A stretch of DNA of 64,000 nucleotides from Anisus vortex (Eukaryota; Mollusca; Gastropoda; Planorbidae). The stretch lies in assembly GCA_949126835.1 (NCBI GenBank), contig OX421494.1:4873853-4937852 (forward strand), given 5' to 3'. A program made the translations under genes and the position numbers. Numbering within the stretch: position 1 is the first letter of the stretch; each line of letters starts with the position of its first letter. Under the pieces are notes generated by a model. That model was not told the origin of the DNA, did no database searches, and worked only from the letters and a program-made list of their open reading frames with translations. Below are positions 57,372 to 64,000 of the stretch, piece by piece.

Positions 57372-57506
57372 ATCTAAGAGTATTGTCTTTGTCTCATCAG
57401 GAATCGCTTCCCACAAAACGCAACATTTTCACGTTGTTTTCAACGACGTCTTGTATAATATGTTGTCGACCCAATTCTATATGTTGACGCCTTCGTTATC
57501 TAAACC

Positions 57507-57677
57507 CAGGGGTCGGCAAACTTTTGACAATAATTTGCCCAAATAGTATTTCTATTCTGCGTGCCAAAAGTCTAAAATGTTTCCTGTTCTAGGACTCAAT
57601 TTCTTGTAGAAAAAACTTTATTTGCCCATTTTGGAGGTCTTCCGCGTGCCATTGAAAATTGCTCTGCCGACCACTAG
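57507..57677. mobile_element. hAT-type MITE
   Basis: This 171-bp element starts CAGGGGTCGGCAAAC and ends GCTCTGCCGACCACTAG. The flanks are TCTAAACC and TCTAAACA, an 8-bp duplication with one difference. CCGCGTGCCATTGAAAAT inside is shared with 59.61 kb and, inverted, with position 100. Confidence 0.82.
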
Positions 57678-58239
57678 TCTAAACATCAAACTACCTCTTG
57701 GAGATACGCCTATGTCGGGTCGTAGTTTTCTTTTTGAAGATCAGATAATACCACATAAAGATAGCTTTTTCCCAATTTCTTGCAAGTTTATATCAAGCGA
57801 TTTTCTCAAGACCCAAAAAGCTTCGTGTGTTTTCTATTGTTCAGAAAGGTTGTTTATTGTATTTCTCGATCCAATGTTATTACTATTTGAGACAAACCTG
57901 CACGAAGTAAATTCTCTCTCAAACAACCCTAGAAACTAGAAACACATTTCACCACTTGACAAGCTGGCTAGCAATCTACAAACTCATTATACCGTGTATT
58001 TGTTTTGAAGGTGGTGAATCCCTATTTGTTCATTACACAAGGGGAGGAAATAATAATCCAAATATACTTGGAATTGCTGATATAAAACCTTTTGTTTGTT
58101 TGGACACCTGTGAGGATGAGTCTAGCAAAAAAAAACACAGCCCTTGTTTTTTTTTTTACTTTCAGTGTTATTGTTATTTAATTGTAACAATTTATTTTTT
58201 TCTTAGTCAGCACATTGGGTTTAAATAAGTACGCAGCGT
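57678..58239. other. Gene-free interval
   Basis: Two adjoining plus-strand frames (57622-57939 and 57956-58228) have no recognisable domain. The first begins inside the MITE. I do not call them. Confidence 0.45.
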
Positions 58240-58800
58240 GCTCGTGGGTAAGATCGGTTTACTGTAGATCTAGTTCAGGGTGTAGTCAAATATATGTCAT
58301 CCTGAGTCGAACATTGGGACATACAAACAAACTGTTCTGATATCTACTGCCACGTCTGTACCCATGGGCATCAAAGTCTGGCGAAGTGTGCAAACCACCG
58401 ATACGCTTACATGAAGTGCACACCGGTGGGCGAACGCATAGGGGACAGCCACTGGTGTGCATTAACGGATCATTGTACTGCCGAGAGGCTCCCGAGACTC
58501 GGTGGGGAGGAAGCAACGAGCGCAACAGCCCGTATCAACCCCGCCCTGGTGTCTGAATATCCACACCTATAGTCAAGCATTTGTGCTTCCGGGCGACAGT
58601 GCAGGTATACGAGCGATCCACCACGGTAATGATCCGATGGAAATTCCGCAGGTTGGGAGAGAAGTGTAATGCATGTACTGCAGTTACTCGGTCCCTACAG
58701 GCGTGCTGTGGAGTGGCCGTTCTCGGACCGGATCCTGGTGTGTACACCCTCCCCCCTCTGATCTCCACCCCGTTAACATCGTTACGTTCTGGACGTCAGA
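58240..58800. other. GC-rich block of unknown nature
   Basis: About 560 bp of clearly higher GC content than either side. On the minus strand one reading frame runs from 58768 to 58286 with a single TGA (58535-58537), and it encodes a CPLC...CTSC pair. A plus-strand frame (58581-58835) overlaps. I recognise no family. It could be a decayed coding fragment, part of an unlisted transposon or a transferred piece. Confidence 0.4.
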
Positions 58801-58968
58801 GCCAGAAGATTCGTCTTTTTTTTAGACAATTATAAATAGATATCTATTGTCATCTGTCTAATAATAATATGTACCATTATATAAGAAATATAGAGTATAA
58901 ATGTATAGGACTATATATATATCATTCTTCCACACATTCAGCTTGGATTCTGTACAACTGTACCATTA

Positions 58969-59366
58969 ATTGGTGGGGAAGGAATGTATGGATAAAGGTG
59001 ATTAATGGATGGGGAAGGAACGTATGAATAAAGGTGATTAATGGATGGGGAAGGAATGTATGGATAAAGGTGATTAATGGATGGGGAAGGAACGTATGGA
59101 TAAAGGTGATTAATGGATGGGGAAGGAATGTATGGATAAAGGTGATTAATGGATGGGGAAGGAACGTATGGATAAAAGTGATTAATGGATGGGGAAGGAA
59201 TGTATGGATAAAGGTGATTAATGGATGGGGAAGGAACGTATGGATAAAGGTGATTAATGGATGGGGAAGGAATGTACGGATAAAGGTGATTAATGGATGG
59301 GGAAGGAATGTATGGATAAAGGTGATTAATGGATGGGGAAGGAATGTATGGATAAAGGTGATTGTT
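58969..59366. repeat. 36-bp minisatellite, about 11 copies
   Basis: Units contain GTGATTAATGGATGGGGAAG followed by GAATGTATGGATAAAG or GAACGTATGGATAAAG. The two variants alternate over most of the array. Both strands have frames throughout because 36 is a multiple of 3, so these are artefacts. Confidence 0.95.
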
Positions 59367-59387
59367 GTGTAAGGATACGTGGGAAGG

Positions 59388-59476
59388 GGGCACGGTGGGG
59401 CAGCGCGTTCTGCTGGCGTTCTGTAGGTACTGGGTTTTAATCTTGTTGAAGGCTACGATTTTTATTCCCGGGTCTG
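59388..59476 (+). mobile_element. SINE head fragment
   Basis: GGGGCAGCGCGTTCTGCTGG and GGGTTTTAATCTTG match the head of the SINE family. It breaks at GTCTGTCGGCAACC, where hAT-like sequence begins. Confidence 0.65.
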
Positions 59477-59665
59477 TCGGCAACCTTTTGATAATTGTGA
59501 GCTAGGATTTCTAATTCATTCAGAGAGCCAACAGCTCAAAATTGACCCTGCGCCACTAAAAAAATTCTTGAAGACTAAACTTAAAGTGCATTTTGGGGGG
59601 CTCTTCCGCGTGCCATTGAAAATCACGCCGCGTGCCAACTCTAACACGCTTTCCGTAGACTAGAC
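59477..59665. mobile_element. hAT-type MITE fragment
   Basis: It begins TCGGCAACCTTTTGATAA and contains CCGCGTGCCATTGAAAATCA and CGCGTGCCAACTCTAACACG, words shared with 57507-57677 and position 60-110. No matched right end or duplication is seen. Confidence 0.6.
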
Positions 59666-59782
59666 TATAATATTGACATGACTACGAAAATTGAGATCAA
59701 AAGAAAATGTTTGGCTCCGAAAAGTAAAAAAAAAGAAAAAAACACAGTTTCTTCCCCCTACGCCTGCTCCAAAGTATTTACG

Positions 59783-59796
59783 CCACCAGGGGGCAC
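59783..59796 (+). promoter_or_regulatory. CTCF-like motif
   Basis: CCACCAGGGGGCAC matches the CTCF core at all positions and reads on the same strand as the 45.6-kb motif. Sequence evidence only. Confidence 0.45.
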
Positions 59797-60054
59797 TGCG
59801 CGTGTAAACTAGTATAAATATTGGATATAAATATCGGGCTTTATTTAAAGCCCCCTTCACTTTGTTTAGCAACCTGAGCATCAAAGATTGCTTCCATCTG
59901 CTCACAACAGACGCCCCTCAGGGGGCCTACCACATCTTCAGTGTAAGCTCAGGTAGCAGACGACAGTGGCAGCCATTTCCTACCTTCCAATTTATCTTGC
60001 ACTCTATAGGAGAGAAAGTCACCAAATAAGTATTTCGTGAATTTACTAGAACAG

Positions 60055-60216
60055 CGGTTCCCAAGCTTGTGGTGGTATGTTCCCCCCTGGATGCAATGTG
60101 ATTGAACAGTTAGAGGCTTTTAGGTGAATCATTTGGGCATTCTTTGGTGAATTAATTGGTGACTCTTTTGTGGATAAATTGGGGACTATTTGGCGAATTA
60201 TATGGGACTAGATGGT
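60055..60216. repeat. hAT-like end and degenerate short repeat
   Basis: CAGCGGTTCCCAAGC at about 60055 looks like a hAT end. It is followed by loose repeats of TTTGGTGAATTAATTGG type, which continue after the next MITE to about 60560. Confidence 0.5.
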
Positions 60217-60423
60217 CAGGGGCGAAGCCAGAAATTTTTTCCAGGGGGGGCTGAACTTTCGCGTGACAAAAATTTACCAAATACCAGGGGGGGGGCTGAA
60301 CTTTCGCGTGACAAAGATTTACCAATTTTTTAGCGAATTTAGTACATATTTTGTAAAAAATCAGTTGAAAATTTTTTTTTTTTTAAATTCCAGCCCCCCT
60401 GTGGCTTTGCCCCTGTAGATGGT
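60209..60423. mobile_element. hAT-type MITE with internal duplication
   Basis: The element is 60217-60415 (199 bp), starting CAGGGGCGAAGCCAG and ending CTGTGGCTTTGCCCCTG. Perfect duplications TAGATGGT flank it (60209-60216 and 60416-60423). Inside, a segment containing CTGAACTTTCGCGTGACAAA occurs twice in tandem. Confidence 0.92.
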
Positions 60424-60560
60424 GCATAATTTTGGCACTCTTTAGTGAATTATTTGGGGACGCTTTGGTGAATTATTTTGGGACTATTTGGTGGTTCAGA
60501 TTAGGACTATTCATTGGATCAATTGGGTGTGATTTGGTGTATCATTTTGGGAAACTTTTG

Positions 60561-60987
60561 AGAGGATTAGTGCTGGTAAGATATTAAAACAGTTGGGAGT
60601 GCACGTACTGTACATGGGTGGATCGGATTAGTTTGGGGGGGAGGAGGTCATTTTGTAGCTTCAGTTTTGGGTACTGTGCGGACCAGTTGAGTGTAGGCTT
60701 ATTAAAAAAACATTTGAAATTGCGGAAGTTAAAACAAAAAAAAAAACCATAATTATTTGTTCGTTTCTGAGAAGTTTAGGTTTGATGACGTGAACATGTG
60801 AATGTGATAGATCCACAGATGAGCGAACAAAATATTTTCAGATCTGTTATTCGTAGATATAAGTTTCTCAACAACGTGATGTCTCAACAACTTAAAACCA
60901 TTGATTTATAACTCGTTTTAAGGTACACGCAGAATAGTCCAGAAGCAAGATATAAATATCAAAGCAGGTCTCGTGTTTCATTCGTTA
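60561..60987. other. Gene-free interval
   Basis: No recognisable feature. Confidence 0.45.
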
Positions 60988-61475
60988 TTTAGTAACAAGC
61001 TAGATTGCCCGGCGTATCCCCGGGAATACAATAGCATACGCCATTTTCTACAAACATTTTTTTTATAAACTACAATGAAAAGAAAGCAATAATAATTTTA
61101 AAAATATAATTATTTATTTTTGACTGAAAACATTTAGGAAAGTAATTTTAAATAAATATTGCAATCCGTAAAAAAAAAAAAAACAAGGCAATTTGATTTT
61201 ATTTTATAAAACATTTTGACTATCGCTGGCTGACACTCGAGCACCCGTCTCTCGCATGTCTAAAATATAATTATTAGATTTTACTTACTGAAAATTTTTT
61301 AGGAAAGATTTAAGTCCTGAAATTCTTTACACTCTTTAAAAAATGTAATATTAATGTAAATGTAAAAAAACAAACAAACAAAAAGTAGCCTGCCTATTGC
61401 TATTACAGAGTTAACCAATGGGGAACGGAATCAACACACACATCCTATATATATATAGATAGATAGATAGAAATA
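60988..61475. mobile_element. Dispersed repeat, copy 2
   Basis: It begins ACAAGCTAGATTGCCCGGCG and parallels 46171-46625 through ATAAACTACAATGAA, TTACTGAAAA and GGAACGGAATCAACACACAC to TAGATAGAT. The tRNA-like part is worn. The segment TAAAATATAATTATT plus TTTTACTTACTGAAAA occurs twice, suggesting an internal duplication. Confidence 0.6.
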
Positions 61476-62039
61476 TAGATAGATAATATAGATATATAAT
61501 AATATAGATAGATATCGATATATATTTACATTTGTATTAAAACATAGCTGGGCTTAGCAAATTACAAAGTAAACTACAAATATAACTTAGAGAGAAAAAT
61601 AAAAAAGACGACCATGTTTTTGTGCTCAGAAAGTGTTTTTTTTTACAAACAAGATATACACTTAGAATGTTGACCATGATTGAGCAGTGTAACGCAAACA
61701 TTGTATGATTACCGAAACATGCTCACTTGTTTTATAGAATGATTTAATTTTTTAATTATTTTTGTGTGTGCAGTTTGTTTGAATATTGAAACAGATGTTT
61801 TATTATAATCAGTTTCTTTAAACTTTAAACTAATGGAGTTGATAGTATCACTTTGTAGCGTAGTTTTATTGATAACTACATTGTACTTTTTTTTTAAGCA
61901 CGTTTCAAGAAGTCCACAATCCCATATTAATTAAGCTACCATGACATAATAAATGGGAAGTGTGCATTTAGGAGATAACAGAATGGCCAAGAGTAAACTA
62001 GTAATAATATATAAGGCATTACATTCTTACTTAGAAATA
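61476..62039. other. Gene-free interval
   Basis: Irregular GATA/TA repeats to about 61530, then AT-rich DNA with nothing recognised. Confidence 0.5.
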
Positions 62040-62312
62040 AAACACAATTACAACCTATTGAAATGCTCACATAAACACAAGGACAAAACGCTTTATCCCC
62101 TATGCGAGAACAAATCCATATAAGTACTCTTTCTTCCCGAGTGGCATCCGGGCATGGAAAGGGTTGCCTGAACGAACCAGGAAAACCACTAACTTAACAT
62201 CATTTAAAACATTAATAGACATGTAGGACTAGACTCAAACCGCTAATAAGCGTAGGACGCACTTATCTTCTTTAAAGAAGTAGCGTCTGTAATGTATAAG
62301 ATAAGATATTTT
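62040..62312 (+). mobile_element. LINE 3' end, best preserved copy
   Basis: The coding remnant reads NYNLLKCSHKHKDKTLYPLC, then FLPSGIRAWKGLPERTRKTT, an ending known from CR1/Jockey-type reverse transcriptases (strand-end FP..I..WN.LP pattern). The 3' UTR contains CTTCTTTAAAGAAG between GACGC and GCGTC, and ends in AATGTATAAGATAAGAT. Confidence 0.8.
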
Positions 62313-62904
62313 TTTTTCTTTTTGTAAGAGATGCAAAGAAATAATAGCAGACGAGAAAATGACTGAAATGGAAGAAAGAAATGTAAACTAGGAAAGAAAA
62401 GGAAGAAAGAAAATTAATTGAAAAGTAAGAGAATATGCAGACATTAGAAAAAATCTACAACCTCATTTTTTGTTTGCCAAATGCTCTTTGTGTGCAATCC
62501 GTACATCTTGAACGCAATTTGGCAACTTCCTTAATGTGGACAATTAGATTGATAATGAAGAAACATTTGAATTCAGGGGAAGTAATAGATTAAGGAGACG
62601 CTTTAATTCAGGGGAAGTAATAGATTAACCCTCCATGATTGTGCCACTTAGCGTTAAATGGCCCTTTGAAAGCTTTTATTATAAGATTAAAATTAACAGT
62701 TAGAAACACACAAACGTATATATATTAAAGTGAGACCTAAACCCTTTAAAAATCTAAAATGAATATAATTTAGATGATGGATTAATAAGGCATTATAAAC
62801 TATCGCTTGTTTTAGTTTTAGCAACAGTTCAATGTTGATGTTTAATGAAATTGAGAGTGAGTCGATTTCCTTGAACCATCGATACAATTAACTCCTGATT
62901 AATC
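62313..62904. other. Gene-free interval
   Basis: This holds an exact-looking direct repeat of about 30 bp (AATTCAGGGGAAGTAATAGATTAA, given in part as AATTCAGGGGAAGTAATAG) at 62571-62595 and 62610-62630. Otherwise AT-rich without features. Confidence 0.45.
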
Positions 62905-63420
62905 TTTTCGTCTCTCTCCCCCTACCTCTCTCTCCCTCCCTCTGTTCCCCTTGGTAGCTATCTTTCTCTTTTCTTATTTATCTCCCCTCTTCCTCTTTCT
63001 TACTCTTCGCCTCTCTATCCAGTTATCTACCTCCCTCTATTTCTCTCTCTCATTCTCTATCATTGACTCTCTTCCACCCTCCCTCCCTCACACTCCCTCC
63101 TTTCTCTCATTCTCTCGTTCTCTCTATGTCTTTCTATCCTGTCTCCATCATTATCTCCCTTTCTCCTCCTGTCTTAACCCCCACTCTCGACCACTTTCTT
63201 ATACAGTCTTTCGCCACCCCCATCCAAATATGACCCTTTTTTTCTCAATCTCTTTCCGTCTACCTCTCTATCCATCCCTCTCTCTCTCCCTTCTCCACTC
63301 ACTCTCAACCCCTCCCCCACACCCCGTCTCTTCCCTCCCCCCCTCTCTCATTAATACGTACTCACCCCCCCCCCCCCAACCTCTCCACCCATCTCTCCTT
63401 CCCTCCCCTCACATCCTACA
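62905..63420. repeat. Pyrimidine-rich CT/CCCT tract
   Basis: About 500 bp that are almost purely C and T on the plus strand. The 188-codon frame through it is composition driven. Confidence 0.9.
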
Positions 63421-63675
63421 TCTACCTGCTAGATGGCAAAGCGAGTTAAAGTTGATGACTCAGCATTTATGTAAAGCCTATTTCCAGGACTGCAGAAAGT
63501 GTACATTTATGAAATAGACACGGCACGTGGATGTCACGTCATGTAATGTCAGGTACTATTAGTACCACGGGGGATACACTCGGCTGTCATAAAGTACTTC
63601 GTGCTGTCAAGGTCACTTGGATGAAATAGTGATGTCAGGTTTACTTTGTCATCACAAACAGCTGCTGGACCATCT
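63421..63675. other. Short unique segment
   Basis: About 255 bp between pyrimidine tracts. It contains CTGCTAGATGGCAAAG, a weaker CTCF-like match. The minus-strand frame (63549-63767) has no recognised domain. Confidence 0.4.
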
Positions 63676-63685
63676 TCTCTCTCTC

Positions 63686-63722
<37 letters not shown>

Positions 63723-63736
63723 ATCACATTGTGTAG

Positions 63737-63762
<26 letters not shown>
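63676..63762. repeat. CT dinucleotide repeat
   Basis: Two CT runs separated by ATCACATTGTGTAG. GATA-type repeats follow from about 63800 to the window end. Confidence 0.95.
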
Positions 63763-63767
<5 letters not shown>

Positions 63768-64000
63768 CTTATTTATTGAATTTATATATAGGCCTATACT
63801 CAGATAGTCAGATAGATAAACAAATAGATAGACACAGGTAATGCAAAGATATATAGTCAGATATATGATCGAAGGCAGGGTGTATGAATGAAGAGATAGA
63901 TAGATTGATTGAGTTATTGATGGATAGATAAAATATATAAATAATTAAAGAGCTGGAAATACAGACGGACAGACAGACAATCAGATAAATACATAGATAG

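Noticed and set aside
58511..58530. GCAACGAGCGCAAC, identical to a conserved bacterial 16S rRNA word
   Set aside because: The sequence on both sides does not follow 16S rRNA, so this is a chance match.
59034..59483. Frames with NGWGRNVWIKV (plus) and PSINHLYPY (minus) repeats
   Set aside because: Both strands are open because the minisatellite unit is 36 bp; this is not a gene.
62951..63517. 188-codon plus frame
   Set aside because: It is produced by a 500-bp pyrimidine tract with no domain or codon signal.
63676..63767. Minus frame with RERERE repeats
   Set aside because: It arises from the CT dinucleotide repeat.

Overview
The window looks like intron-rich, repeat-rich animal DNA, most likely from a mollusc (possibly a gastropod). 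This is an inference from three things: AT-rich sequence packed with GATA-type microsatellites and minisatellites, a troponin-C/calmodulin-type gene with long introns whose product keeps only one canonical Ca2+ loop (a pattern known from molluscan troponin C), and tRNA-derived SINEs, LINE 3' ends and many small hAT-type elements. Nothing looks bacterial: there are no operons, no CRISPR and no prophage.

Layout. 1-5960: a decayed hAT remnant, AT-rich DNA, two head-to-head SINEs and simple repeats. 5961-17090: a very long CTTT/CTAT microsatellite array into which a complete 7.18-kb LTR retrotransposon (6233-13410) has inserted. Its two 599-bp LTRs differ at only two positions, so it is young. 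Its sequence is Ty3/gypsy type, but the integrase lies upstream of the reverse transcriptase, the Gmr1-like domain order, and an in-frame TAG separates the two halves. 17.1-28.5 kb: a 2.03-kb hAT element with a perfect 8-bp target duplication and a decayed transposase, a 2.5-kb element with long inverted repeats carrying another decayed hAT-type transposase, SINE and LINE fragments, and a 47-bp tandem repeat. 28.49-30.66 kb: a small hAT-type MITE whose 3' end, target duplication and flank form the 28-bp unit of an exactly 49-copy minisatellite, followed by a 31-bp minisatellite.

35.25-51.46 kb, minus strand: the only host protein gene I can assemble. It is a calmodulin-like/troponin-C-like EF-hand gene with five coding exons of 37, 144, 142, 101 and 29 nt. 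Splice sites and phases all fit, giving 150 residues plus an unseen first exon. Its introns hold several minisatellites, foldback MITEs, a hAT MITE and a CpG-rich patch with a CTCF-like motif and a CRE.

51.5-64 kb: intergenic or upstream intronic DNA with SINEs, LINE 3' ends, 86-bp and 36-bp minisatellites, several MITEs with 8-bp target duplications, an unexplained GC-rich block (58.24-58.80 kb), a second CTCF-like motif and a long pyrimidine-rich tract. Apart from the retrotransposon polyprotein and the EF-hand exons, I regard the open frames in this window as chance or repeat-encoded.
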